A DNA stretch of 64,000 nucleotides, from the NCBI GenBank assembly GCA_004014935.1, contig CP025325.1, positions 868,001 to 932,000 of the forward strand. Direction: 5' to 3'. Below are positions 19,053 through 28,875 of the stretch, piece after piece (within the stretch, counting starts at the first letter, position 1; the number at the start of each line of letters is the position of its first letter). A program made the translations under genes and the position numbers. Under the pieces are notes generated by a model. The model had not been told where the DNA came from, did no database searches, and worked only from the letters and a program-made list of their open reading frames with translations. This stretch comes from Saccharomycopsis malanga (taxonomy: Eukaryota; Ascomycota; Saccharomycetes; Ascoideales; Saccharomycopsidaceae).

Positions 19053-20783
19053 CTAGGCCAATGGCACCCCGTTTCGTACTACCGTTGGGAGCCCCGTCAC
19101 CCATCCTTTCACCTCCCCCCGGTCAACAAGCACAAACACCCGTCCCGAAAGTCCAATCCGACCAACCCGACCAACGCGGTTCACAAGATCTGCTGACGTC
19201 CGCGGCACATCAAAAAGTATCGCATTACCCGTCTGCTCAAAATTAAGCCCCCGCCCAAGAATGTCCGTGGTCACAAGTACCTTCACAACCTGTCCTTCCT
19301 TAACTTCTTTTCCTTCCCAAAGCTTAATATTACTCTGCGGAATCCCCTTCAAAGTTCTTCCATCCGACTTGCCACCATTCTTCACCGACTCAAGTGGCGC
19401 ACTCGCATTGAACTGTTCCATAATCATCCCCCGGTCTGCCGCGTCATCGCCCCCGGTCACCCCGTAGAGTTCATACCCATTGCTAAACGCACTGTCGGTT
19501 TTGAGCGCGCGCATAATCTTTTGCACAGATTCCTTGGTGTTGGCGAAGACCAACACCTTTTTATAAAGCTGGTATTGTTCAGTGTTGTCGCAATAAATCG
19601 AGTAAAGACACTGTTTCAAGCCGTTCATCTTACTGTTCGCAAACGGTTTCATGCTACAATCAATCACCCGCATCTCAAGCTTGGTACTGATCCTGTGGAT
19701 CTTCCGTGAGCAAATGCGGGTAATCCGGTTATCACCAAAGATGTTTTCCAACGTCTTATTGTACAGTTTCGAAATGGTGGATGAAACAATAACCAAATCT
19801 TTGAGCATTGGCATGGTATGGATCGCAGCCATCGTGTCCTTCACAAATGACGAATCTAAAAGCGTGTCCGCCTCATCCATGACAGAATAGCGTATTGTCC
19901 GGGTAAGCCGCTTTTGCATGAAGCCGCTGCAGAGGTGCAGCTTTTTGAGCATGTTCAACTTGCCCGGAGTGGTCACCAAGACGTCAACAGTCTGATTACA
20001 ACCAAGTAAATCCTCTATTTTCGAGCTCTGGTCCAACTTTACTGCAGTCAACCCGAGTTCCGACAAGGTGTTCAAGCTATTGAACATTTGACCAATGAGT
20101 TCGTTTGTAGGAACAAGTATTACCGAATTTATGGTTGTGAAGCCATGATCTTTTGATTCCTTGGCAAGTTTATCTTTGTAAAGGTTGTTTATCAAAGGAA
20201 TCAAGTAACTGTATGTTTTACCACTTCCTGTTTCTCCAGCAATGGAAAAGATTCGAAGTTCGTACGGATTCTTCTCGTTTCGTTCCTTTAGCAATTCGGC
20301 CATGCTCAACTTTTGTATTTCTGTTGGTTTCGGATCCTCTAGCTCTTTGTCTGGACTACGTACTTTCCAGTGGTGATATAGCAAACTGCGTTCCTTAATT
20401 TCCTTGAGGAAAAACTCTCTCACAGGCTCAAGGATTTTGAAGTCAAGAAACGTATCCTGTTTGGCACTTGTCCGTTTGATGTTTTGCAACTTGTCCACAT
20501 TAGTGAGCCCATTCACCTCTCCAAACTTGTGTCTCAACGTGTCGCCAAACTCGTGATGTTTGGTTTTTTTCACTGTCTTGGAATCGTTCTTGTCGTCCTT
20601 TTTACTCAAGGCATGTTTTTCAACAGGTCTTTTTGTCTTTATTGAACGGTCCACTCTTCCGTTTTTGAAAACTGTCTTAGATTTGCCTCTATTGGCAACA
20701 AACCCACCAACATAGACTGTAGAAGAAAACTGTCTCACTGACGTTTTATTGAAATATCCTGCTCTTACTATTGGTTTGAACAT
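19053..20783 (-). CDS. MRH4: Mitochondrial DEAD-box RNA helicase Mrh4
   Basis: ATP-dependent RNA helicase needed in S. cerevisiae for assembly of the large mitochondrial ribosomal subunit. The 576-residue protein has a basic N-terminus typical of mitochondrial import (MFKPIVRAGYFNKTSVRQFSS), Walker A AGETGSGKT (about 182-190), VLVTTPGKL, MDEAD in the family's Walker B position, SST in motif III, and the C-terminal RecA motifs DILGRGLNF and NRVGRVGR. Length is near yeast Mrh4 (561). The frame is open further upstream from a GTG; the first ATG at 20781-20783 gives the import signal. Confidence 0.9.
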   Translation of the reverse strand: MFKPIVRAGYFNKTSVRQFSSTVYVGGFVANRGKSKTVFKNGRVDRSIKTKRPVEKHALSKKDDKNDSKTVKKTKHHEFGDTLRHKFGEVNGLTNVDKLQNIKRTSAKQDTFLDFKILEPVREFFLKEIKERSLLYHHWKVRSPDKELEDPKPTEIQKLSMAELLKERNEKNPYELRIFSIAGETGSGKTYSYLIPLINNLYKDKLAKESKDHGFTTINSVILVPTNELIGQMFNSLNTLSELGLTAVKLDQSSKIEDLLGCNQTVDVLVTTPGKLNMLKKLHLCSGFMQKRLTRTIRYSVMDEADTLLDSSFVKDTMAAIHTMPMLKDLVIVSSTISKLYNKTLENIFGDNRITRICSRKIHRISTKLEMRVIDCSMKPFANSKMNGLKQCLYSIYCDNTEQYQLYKKVLVFANTKESVQKIMRALKTDSAFSNGYELYGVTGGDDAADRGMIMEQFNASAPLESVKNGGKSDGRTLKGIPQSNIKLWEGKEVKEGQVVKVLVTTDILGRGLNFEQTGNAILFDVPRTSADLVNRVGRVGRIGLSGRVFVLVDRGEVKGWVTGLPTVVRNGVPLA

Positions 20784-21255
20784 TTTTTTTTCTTTGTTCA
20801 CTATTTTTCCGCCTATTTGGCACTGTTGGTTTGTCACTAAACTACTCAGCCAAATCCCAATATATCCAGTTCAACCTACTGTTCACAGATCAATATTTGT
20901 CAATATCTATTTCTGTTCTATTTTTCAGCCTTTTCTTCACCTTAGTTTTCACTTATTTTCACTACCTTCTTTCAGCCTCTTCAACTAGTAATTTCGCCCT
21001 AGTAACACTGTGGAAACTGTAGGGAAATCTCACAACTTTTGATATTTCTCTTCAAAATATTCCTAGTTGGTCAAAAAGTTTCATCTCATCAGGCAAATAA
21101 TTTTTCAATGACCCGCCAAATTGGCTCCAGTGTAATTTACCCGGCTGGATTCATGGTAAGATTAGGTATCCGAGACGGCAGTCCGTATCCGAGAAGACTA
21201 GGCGGCGACACCCATGTTGAGGATAGATGTTTACCACCTGCAAAGAGAAAGGCAT

Positions 21256-21336
21256 CTCCAGTGCACTGGGCTTTCCCCACTAGGTTTTACATAGCGTGTA
21301 TATAGGAAGCTGATATTTACTGGGCTGGAAATATAT
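21256..21336 (+). mobile_element. SINE-like 3' fragment
   Basis: GGGCTTTCCCCACTAGGTTTTACATAGCG...GAAGCTGATATTTACTGGGCTGGAAATATAT in family order. Its end runs into the second dispersed repeat at TATCATTGGTGG. Confidence 0.7.
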
Positions 21337-21480
21337 CATTGGTGGTAAACTTCTATATGCTTCCAGTCCAGTGGTCTGACCGACTAAATATCTTAAACCC
21401 TCTTTATTCTACTTTTGCTCTATCTACAGTTGCAAACCTTGTTTCTTTAATTCTTATTGATTAGACTGGTCTATCGGTAG
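21333..21480. repeat. Second dispersed repeat, copy 2
   Basis: TATCATTGGTGGTAAACTTC, TATATGCTTCCAGTCC, CCTCTTTATTCTA and AATTCTTATTGATTAG match the two other copies in order. Confidence 0.6.
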
Positions 21481-21571
21481 GTTTGCTATAATGTCAGAAA
21501 TGAACACTCGAAAATCTTAAAAAGTAGTATGTAAAAGCGATTGTATCAACTATACAACCATTAAACGTGAA

Positions 21572-21615
21572 ATGTACTGGGCTCGAAAAAGATATTATTA
21601 TTATTATTATTATAA
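21572..21615 (+). mobile_element. SINE-like tail-only fragment
   Basis: ATGTACTGGGCTCGAAAAAG followed by ATATTATTATTATTATTATTA. Only the last 20 bp of the family plus its tail; strongly 5'-truncated. Confidence 0.6.
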
Positions 21616-21766
21616 GTGATATGCCAAAATATAAAAGCATCAGCTATCGTATAGTCTTTAATCAAGTTCACAACCATGGCTAAGCTTATGTTTTGTTCTT
21701 ATTGTTCATTTTTCCATTTTCGGCGGGTGTTCTTGCGTTATTAAATAATAATTATAATATGTTTCA

Positions 21767-22128
21767 TTCGTAGTAAACTCCTATATGCTCCTAGTCCTAG
21801 CCCTATAATTCGATAGACTATATGTCCGAGCCACTGGGCCATTTGGCTCAGTGGTCAGAGCTCTCGAAGAAGAGAAAAACAAGACCTAACAGGAACACGG
21901 GTTCGATTCCCAAGACGACACTTTTACTCGCTGCTTTGTACGATGCTGAACGTGAATTCACAGGCAAGTGCAACTGTCTGAAGGATGGCCTAGACAAAAG
22001 GCTACTTACTTTCCACTTGAGTGACAAGTTGAAGTAGTTTTTGGGTTTTCCCCACTGTTTTACCAAGCCCCGTTAGACATAGCGCGTATATACGAAACTG
22101 ATATGTACTGGGCTTGAAATATATGATA

Positions 22129-22159
<31 letters not shown>

Positions 22160-22240
22160 ATGTCCGAACCCCCTTTATTCTATGTTCTGCTCTTCTTACA
22201 GTCCTTCTCTTTGATCTAATAATTCTTATTGGCTAGCTTT
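21767..22240. repeat. Second dispersed repeat, copy 3, split by a SINE
   Basis: The left part (21767-21830: GTAGTAAACTCC, TATATGCTCCTAGTCC) and right part (22156-22240: CCCCCTTTATTCTA, AATTCTTATTGGCTAG) are continuous in the other copies. Here they are separated by the long-form SINE-like element and its duplicated target. Confidence 0.65.
21831..22154 (+). mobile_element. Full-length SINE-like element, long form, with TSD
   Basis: The best complete copy. Head CCACTGGGCCATTTGGCTC with the A-box-like TGGCTCAGTGG, AGAGCTCTCGAAGAAGAG, B box GGGTTCGATTCCC, body (GATGCTGAACGTGAATTCAC, GGCAAGTGCAACTGTC), CCCCACTGTTTTACC, AGACATAGCGCGTATATACG, CTGATATGTACTGGGCTTG and ATATATGATATT, then (ATT)n. Flanking 16-bp direct repeats ACTATATGTCCGARCC at 21817-21832 and 22155-22170 differ at one base. 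Confidence 0.92.
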
Positions 22241-22368
22241 GTCAGGCAATACTCAAGCCATTGACATTTCCTATTTGAGACTCTGTTACCTCTTTTATTT
22301 TAGACTTTTTCTATACTTTATATATTCATTTATTTTTTTCCCCATTCTCCGTTCAGTACAAATCCATC

Positions 22369-22507
<139 letters not shown>

Positions 22508-22915
22508 GACTTGGTAAATATTATCCGCAAATCTACAGTTTGGTCCAAAACATTACTCTCATTTATCCATGTATTGTGACTCTACTTCTTCATTTTTTGA
22601 TGCTTTTTTCAATTTTTTAAATGCTCAGCAACTTCTCACATCTTACCAAAATTTTTAATAACAAATAATCAGTAAAAACATCAATCAACTAAAAAAAAAA
22701 AATAGAATTCATAATCTTCTTCTTTATACACCAAGATCCCATGTTATGAACCCTGATGCAAACTATGGGTATCTGCTTACCCTCCTTTATAATATATGGG
22801 CGGCGAAAAATTTCATTACACAGAGCTATAATGACCAAGTGGCGCTATCAATACTGTCAACTAGTCCTTGTCACTGACATCGTTAACGCCATATTACTTG
22901 ATTTAACCAGCCAAG

Positions 22916-23491
22916 ATGAATCCTGCAGTGACAAACATTGTTTTGATGCTTGTGATGATGCAAGTGTCCAAGCGTTTGGACTGGGAAAACCCAAACACTG
23001 TATTGTATGCTAGAATTCTTTATGTATCGACTACTGTCATCACTTTGGGCATCTATCTTTACACTCGCTTTTTGATCCAGAAGAAAAACGACCAGACTAC
23101 GTTGAAATACCTCGAGGATCCTAACAAGTTGCAGGGTGAGACCGAGCAGAAGCTTGTCACCACCACTGTGAAGGAATACGACTTGACTCAGATCAACAGC
23201 TCCATCAAGGGTGTTTTCACTGGTCTTGCCATGACTGGATTCATGCACTTGTACATGAAGTACACCAACCCTTTGTTGATGCAGAGTTTGTCGCCATTAA
23301 AAGGTGCATTGGAAGCAAACATTGTTAAAATCCATTTGTTTGGCTACAAGGCTACCGGCGATTTGGCCAGACCGTTCAAGGCCACCTCGATGTTTGGAGG
23401 TTTGGACGGCAGCGGTGCTGCTTCGACCACTGACAAGCATTCTATTGAAAAGGCTGAGGTTAGCGGTAAAGGAGGCATTAAGGAGGAGTAG
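22916..23491 (+). CDS. PHO88: ER membrane targeting protein Pho88/Snd3
   Basis: SND-pathway component of the ER membrane that helps insert proteins independently of SRP and GET; first found through phosphate transport. The 191-residue product begins MNPAVTNIVLMLVMMQ and has two hydrophobic segments (about 5-17 and 33-51), the hallmark GFMHLYMKYTNPLLMQS and KIHLFGYKATGDLARPFKA, and a polar C-terminus. Length matches S. cerevisiae Pho88 (188). Codon use is highly biased, in line with an abundant protein. First ATG used. Confidence 0.94.
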   Translation: MNPAVTNIVLMLVMMQVSKRLDWENPNTVLYARILYVSTTVITLGIYLYTRFLIQKKNDQTTLKYLEDPNKLQGETEQKLVTTTVKEYDLTQINSSIKGVFTGLAMTGFMHLYMKYTNPLLMQSLSPLKGALEANIVKIHLFGYKATGDLARPFKATSMFGGLDGSGAASTTDKHSIEKAEVSGKGGIKEE

Positions 23492-23954
23492 TTGTCTGTA
23501 GTAGAATTTTATATTGCAACATATATTGTGAACATTCTGTTTTTTTTTGCTTATCAATATAAATTACCGATTGTTTGTCAATTATTACCGTTATTTCATT
23601 TGTAGGTTAATTGTAGTATAGTAATAAAATGAGGTAAGGGTGTTCTGACATCCGCACATCCAAACATTCGAACACCATTAAATCCTGACACCATGCTGGC
23701 TTACCAAGAATCCAGATTCACTTCTAAGGACACCGATAAACCAGTTATTTAGCAAAAGTTGAAGGCAGTGCAATTTATATTGGGCACCGATTAGATGATA
23801 AAAGTGACAGTTGGGAGACTGGTGTTGTCATTAAGCTAAACTATAATCTTTGATAGAAGTGTGTGTGCGGAGAGACTATTTGGTTGTATACGCAGAGTCC
23901 AGATAGTGCTTGGAAAGTTTGGCATCAAAAGCATCAAAAAAAAAAAAAAACAGC
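23492..23954. other. Intergenic, PHO88 to DIL-domain gene
   Basis: 463 bp. A 19-codon frame at 23693-23752 has coding-like composition but no match I know. A poly-A run (23938-23950) lies immediately before the next start codon. No repeat copy is seen. Confidence 0.4.
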
Positions 23955-26477
23955 ATGGAGTCCTCATCGGTATGGGGCAAGGATGGGCCAGGCGCAGTGC
24001 AGGATATCCTACCGCCGGTCACGTCGGCGTTAGCAGACAAGGAAGAGTCTGGATTCTACAAGAATAGCACGTCGTTTCTTAAGGACGAATCAGACGATTT
24101 GCTTATGGACGAGCTCAAATTGCATTCTGCAGAGGCCAAGTTGTCGGCAACAGTGATCACGGACAATGATCTCAATTCAGATGATGCGATATACAAGTCG
24201 TCTACGATAAACGGCGAGCTGCAAGGGCTTTCAGAGACATCTGCTACAATGATGGCATCTGTTTCTGGAGAAAAGATCTTTGAGTACGACTCGTTTACAG
24301 ACGTCAAGAGTTTCATCCGGTTCCGGTACAAGGACATCCCCGGGTTTCTTGATCTCATATTTGACAAGGTGAATGCAGGGACGTCTTCAAATAGAAAGAA
24401 TGCAACTGTGCCGGCAGTGATTGTGTTCCAGATGCTTCGGTACAGTTTCTACAAGAAGCAGAACCTCAGTTTGACCAGCAACTTCTTTGACTTGTTCATT
24501 AATAGAGTGTATCTAATAATTGAGGACACCGGGAGCGGCGCTGCCAAGGAGCGAGTGGCAAAGAAAAACGATATTGTGTTGATAGCATACTGGATCTCTG
24601 TGATAAACTACTTGTATTACTATTTACTTCGCCAGAGCAACTTTTTCGAAAAAAACCCGCTGTTTTTGAAGAAAATAGTGTCTGTTTTCAATGACTTGGT
24701 AAACGAGTTTCTTAACGGTATCACCAACAGGCTTGTAGATATTGTAGACGAGTGCGTGATAAACTACACTTCGATTCCTAATTTGCAAAAAGGACTCTTG
24801 TTCCAGAATGACTGGAACTTGTTCAAAAAGGAACACTCCACAAACTCTAACAAAGACCATCATGGAAACACCTTCCAGGAAATACTTGACAACTTGTACC
24901 CTCCAAACCTCAATGAGCAGACCAAACCATCGCCTATCAAGTTTCTACAGGTCTTGGAAGCCATCATATACGTGTTCAAGTTGTATAATATCAATTCCAT
25001 CATATTGAAATCTTTGTTGGCCAGAGTGTTTGCATGGATCAACAACACCGCTTTCAACAGAGTCTTGCAGAATAAAAAAAAGCTCTCAAGGACTAGCGCC
25101 ATCCAGTTGAGATTAAATATGAGCGTCATGGAGGATTGGGTCAGAAGCATCAGTAAAAATCTAGAACAAGAAGATTTGGAATTGAACAACGGGAAATCTA
25201 ACGAGGATTATTTTTTGAGTGACAATCATTTGTTGCAAGTTGTGAAAAACCATCCAGACGATTTGGTTGGGTTTAAGGTGGATTTGCAAAACGTAACTAG
25301 GTTTGAGGGAAATGTAAGGTTTTATAGTGAGGAAGCAGAAAAAGCAGCAAAAGTAGAAGCAGAAAAAGCAGAAAAAGCAGCAAAAGCAGCAAAAGCAGAA
25401 AAAGCAGCAAAAGCAGAAAAAGCAGCAAAAGTAGAAGCAGAAAAAGCATCAACAGCTACAAAAGCATCAACAGCAGAAAACAACTCAAATAACCAATCTC
25501 AAAAGCTTCAAACCCCTTTGGAAGTCTCTCCCGTACAACCTGTAAAAGAGAATAATCAACAAGAAAAGACATTGTCACAAGACGTTATCATCAGTAACGA
25601 AATCTCTGATCAAGATCAAGATTCTACAGAACCGTCTGTTGCCAAGATAAATATTGACAACGTTGCTGCACCGTTCATCTCCAACTTTTACTACGGCTCA
25701 CTATATTCCATATTCAAGTACCATTTTCGAGTTCTCTACAACTTGTTGGAGTTTCTACAAGTGGGCACTACATGCTACGACGCTATAGTGAAGACAGAGG
25801 AAGCACAGGGCAAAACGTTAAGACATACAGATGAACTTGTTGAAGAAAAGTTTTCAGACTTTCTCAATCAAGACATTGTATACTTGAACCATAAGCAAAT
25901 CCATTACATTTGTAAAAACTATCGTTTTGAACTTGACGAGCGCAAGTTCAGCAAGAAGCTTGTTAAGTTTTTATCTAAATTAAGCGAACAATCGACTCAA
26001 AACAGATATCTCAAATTCATTGATTATGCCATACCATCCAGTTCTATTGGCTCTGGCTACGTGGTCGCAGCAAATGAGGATTTGATTTTCTTGAATCCTG
26101 CTGCTGGAAGGCAGTATCCAATCTGTTTGCCAACCAGACACGAATTAATCAGCAAGTTTGGTGCAGGGCTCATGGGCCATAACAAGCAAAACTTGCTCAA
26201 AAACCAGCCTTACTTGAGCGCCGAAGTAAGAGATGCCATTGATTTGATCCACGACCAAATGGATTACAAAGAAATTCTCACCGGTGATGGCGAGGAAGAG
26301 TCTGAAGACGAAGATGAAGAAGAAGAAGATGTGGACGAAAATGCTCATGATGATGAAGACGCTTTTGGAATGTCTAGGCCGGAATCGTCAGCTGCAAAGA
26401 CATGGGAAATGAACGATCATTCTACAAAGGCAAATACCAAGGCTGAAATAGATGACGTAGAATATAATCCATGGTAG
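23955..26477 (+). CDS. Dilute (DIL)-domain protein
   Basis: Function not known. The 840-residue protein shows features of the DIL domain found in the cargo-binding tail of class V myosins: a helical run with YWISVINYLYYYLLRQS, the segment RLVDIVDECVINY, LLARVFAWINNTAFNRVLQ, LRLNMSVMEDWVRS and, after an insert, YYGSLYSIFKYHFRVLYNLLEFLQ. No motor, IQ motif or ankyrin repeat was recognised. The insert (about residues 460-570) begins with an Ala/Lys/Glu repeat of AEKAAK type and continues as polar low complexity. The C-terminus is very acidic. The frame opens from a TTG at 23910, but the first ATG is at 23955. A cytoskeletal or vesicle-tethering role is inference from the domain only. Confidence 0.75.
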   Translation: MESSSVWGKDGPGAVQDILPPVTSALADKEESGFYKNSTSFLKDESDDLLMDELKLHSAEAKLSATVITDNDLNSDDAIYKSSTINGELQGLSETSATMMASVSGEKIFEYDSFTDVKSFIRFRYKDIPGFLDLIFDKVNAGTSSNRKNATVPAVIVFQMLRYSFYKKQNLSLTSNFFDLFINRVYLIIEDTGSGAAKERVAKKNDIVLIAYWISVINYLYYYLLRQSNFFEKNPLFLKKIVSVFNDLVNEFLNGITNRLVDIVDECVINYTSIPNLQKGLLFQNDWNLFKKEHSTNSNKDHHGNTFQEILDNLYPPNLNEQTKPSPIKFLQVLEAIIYVFKLYNINSIILKSLLARVFAWINNTAFNRVLQNKKKLSRTSAIQLRLNMSVMEDWVRSISKNLEQEDLELNNGKSNEDYFLSDNHLLQVVKNHPDDLVGFKVDLQNVTRFEGNVRFYSEEAEKAAKVEAEKAEKAAKAAKAEKAAKAEKAAKVEAEKASTATKASTAENNSNNQSQKLQTPLEVSPVQPVKENNQQEKTLSQDVIISNEISDQDQDSTEPSVAKINIDNVAAPFISNFYYGSLYSIFKYHFRVLYNLLEFLQVGTTCYDAIVKTEEAQGKTLRHTDELVEEKFSDFLNQDIVYLNHKQIHYICKNYRFELDERKFSKKLVKFLSKLSEQSTQNRYLKFIDYAIPSSSIGSGYVVAANEDLIFLNPAAGRQYPICLPTRHELISKFGAGLMGHNKQNLLKNQPYLSAEVRDAIDLIHDQMDYKEILTGDGEEESEDEDEEEEDVDENAHDDEDAFGMSRPESSAAKTWEMNDHSTKANTKAEIDDVEYNPW
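25330..25470 (+). repeat. In-frame AAAGCAG-rich coding repeat
   Basis: Runs of GCAGAAAAAGCA and GCAAAAGCA units encode an Ala/Lys/Glu helix-forming stretch inside the DIL-domain protein. Likely length-variable between strains. Confidence 0.8.
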
Positions 26478-26874
26478 TTTGCCTGCTTAAGAAGTGTACA
26501 TTGACATTTTGTTAGCATTGATACCAATAAACATTTGCCAATATTTAATTGTATTATTGCTGTAGTTTTGGAGTTGGTTCCAGTGACTCAATTTTAGTGC
26601 AATGAGGGGTATTTTAACGTTCAATTTTCATTGATATCAGGCTCAGGTAATTTAAGAAATTTTTGATCATAAAGAACTTTTTAATTTGTTCTGTTTCCTT
26701 TAAAAGCTCATAATTTAGTAATAATAAAGCAAACAAACTTTAAAGTAGAATGATTTTTCATTAAAAACTGCGTGGAAGATACTTGTTGCACTAGAAACAT
26801 TTACAAGCACATGGATAAAAACATCTATTAATTACAAACGATAATACATGAAGCTGAGCAAGATAAATAGCACA
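26478..26874. other. Convergent 3' intergenic region
   Basis: Separates the 3' ends of the DIL-domain gene (+) and the I9-like gene (-). AT-rich, with AATAAA-like motifs, and no repeat copy or gene. Confidence 0.4.
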
Positions 26875-27348
26875 CTAGTTAGGAACTACACAGACAACCT
26901 CTGGATCAGCACTGATTTCCTCGATATCTTTTTGGCTATACAGGCCAGTGTAAATGTATGTTACTTGCTGATTATCCTGAGGGCAGTTGGCATCTGTATT
27001 GGTGCTGTTAGCAACCTGTTTGTTTTGGACCTTGTCTGTTGAGACGAGCTGGGTTGCTGCTGGTCTCCCAGGCACTGTGTTGGTTTCTTGGACATTGTGC
27101 ACTAGGGCGTATTTTTGGTTGAGTTGTGTCCATAGTATGTGTCTACTTTTTCGAAGGCTTTCCAAGTCTTGTTTTAAATGTATGTTATAAGATACTGGGA
27201 CAAGAGCTCTTTTATGTTGAGAAGCAGCAGGACTATCATTAAAACTGTGTTGGGAGCTGGCCAATTTCGATCCAGTAGGTATATATAACGAGTCGACTGT
27301 TGAGGATATCAACACGGCTGTTTGGAATAATGCAAATATAAGTTTCAT
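26875..27348 (-). CDS. Secreted peptidase-inhibitor I9-like protein
   Basis: 157 residues. A signal peptide (about 1-20) and a short spacer end in a Kex2-type KR at 46-47. The rest resembles the inhibitor I9 fold found in subtilisin propeptides and in yeast Pbi2: an N-terminal VSYNIHLKQD strand and a C-terminal TGLYSQKDIEEISADPEVVCVV segment, which fits the I9 ending. No protease domain follows, so it is a stand-alone secreted I9 domain. Two Cys (about 120 and 153) might form a disulfide. A middle polar insert (residues about 85-128) is not usual for the family. A role in inhibiting or chaperoning a secreted subtilase is inference from fold similarity. First ATG used. Confidence 0.65.
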   Translation of the reverse strand: MKLIFALFQTAVLISSTVDSLYIPTGSKLASSQHSFNDSPAASQHKRALVPVSYNIHLKQDLESLRKSRHILWTQLNQKYALVHNVQETNTVPGRPAATQLVSTDKVQNKQVANSTNTDANCPQDNQQVTYIYTGLYSQKDIEEISADPEVVCVVPN

Positions 27349-27799
27349 CTGACTACTATTCGGTTTATATGCTGTAAAATATGAAAATCATAAATTCAAT
27401 TGAAAATTACCTGTGAATCGTCACTCTATATAAAGGATCACCAAAAATGGACTTGGTTTAGCTTGACAGGGCGTGGGGCACGCAGGAATGTCATCATGGA
27501 AGTGACAAGACTACAATATTGATTAAAACCATGGAGTGGCCTCTTTTTAGTACGTGTTGTTGATTTCGATATATAATAAACTCATTTGCTTGCCAATGTT
27601 GAACAATCCACGGCATCCAACACAAGCCGTTGGCATTGATCGTCCATTCCGTTTACCAAAGACTGCGGCGCTAAATTAGTGTGCTCTTGATGATCTTTCA
27701 TAACTGGTCTAGACCAAGACAGTAACAAGGGTGTTGTAAATGTATGGTTGTAAAATTGAGGCCAAGAAGTATTGGGAATATAAGAGATATTGGAAGTAT

Positions 27800-27843
27800 T
27801 ATAATATATAATAATAATCTTATATTTTAAGCCCAGTACATAT
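27800..27843 (-). mobile_element. SINE-like 3' fragment, minus strand
   Basis: (TAA)n, then TCTTATATTTTAAGCCCAGTACATAT: the last 25 bp of the family on the minus strand. Confidence 0.6.
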
Positions 27844-28332
27844 AATAATAGAAATTTTATAAAAGTTGAAATATTAGAATATCAGCTGTAACAGCAGTTA
27901 TCAGGGGCGTAATTTGCAATAACCAATACATATATTTTAATCCTCTCATTCCTATTAATTGTAAATGGCCTATAGATTTAATATTTTACATTTCAAAAAC
28001 ACCTGTTTAGCTGTTCATAAAGATTACAATTACGCGCTACACTAAAAGACTTGAGAAATAATGGTTCTTTCAGCAGTTTTAAAACTTTCATACTCAAAAG
28101 CTTGATCCAATGGGCTGAGACTATGTCTATATTTGTTTCAAGCAGTTGAAAGTAGTAATTGTGAGATTAAATAGTTAACAGTAATACAGTTGATAAGGCG
28201 TTTCCAAATTATGGACATTAAATACCCATGAATATATCATATTATGGTCCTCTTGAAAATTACTATAATAATATACTATCTATATTCTAATAACTGATTA
28301 GAATCAGCCAATTGAGAAGATAATGACCATAT

Positions 28333-28575
<243 letters not shown>

Positions 28576-28875
28576 TGGTAATAAAATGCCTGTGGCTTGG
28601 ATATGATGGAAATAACACTCCCACCCCCTTTGTACCCGGTTCAAGCCTCAAATCACACGTGACCGAAAATACCCCAGTGGCTTGTTTCTTTTATAAGTGT
28701 GCCTGCCCATTTCCGTCTGAGCATGTCCATAGTAAAGAAGAGACCAGCAGAGAACTGAGGAAACAGTGATAATTGTGAGGTGAAACTAGGTGGAATAGTT
28801 GGTTCAGCAGAGCTAATCTTTGGATCTTGACTTTTTATTGTTTGTCGCCATACGCTAGCTGACAAATCGGCAAAT

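Noticed and set aside
23693-23752. 19-codon frame with coding-like composition
   Set aside because: Too short to support; possibly the start of a lost gene, but nothing else of one is seen.
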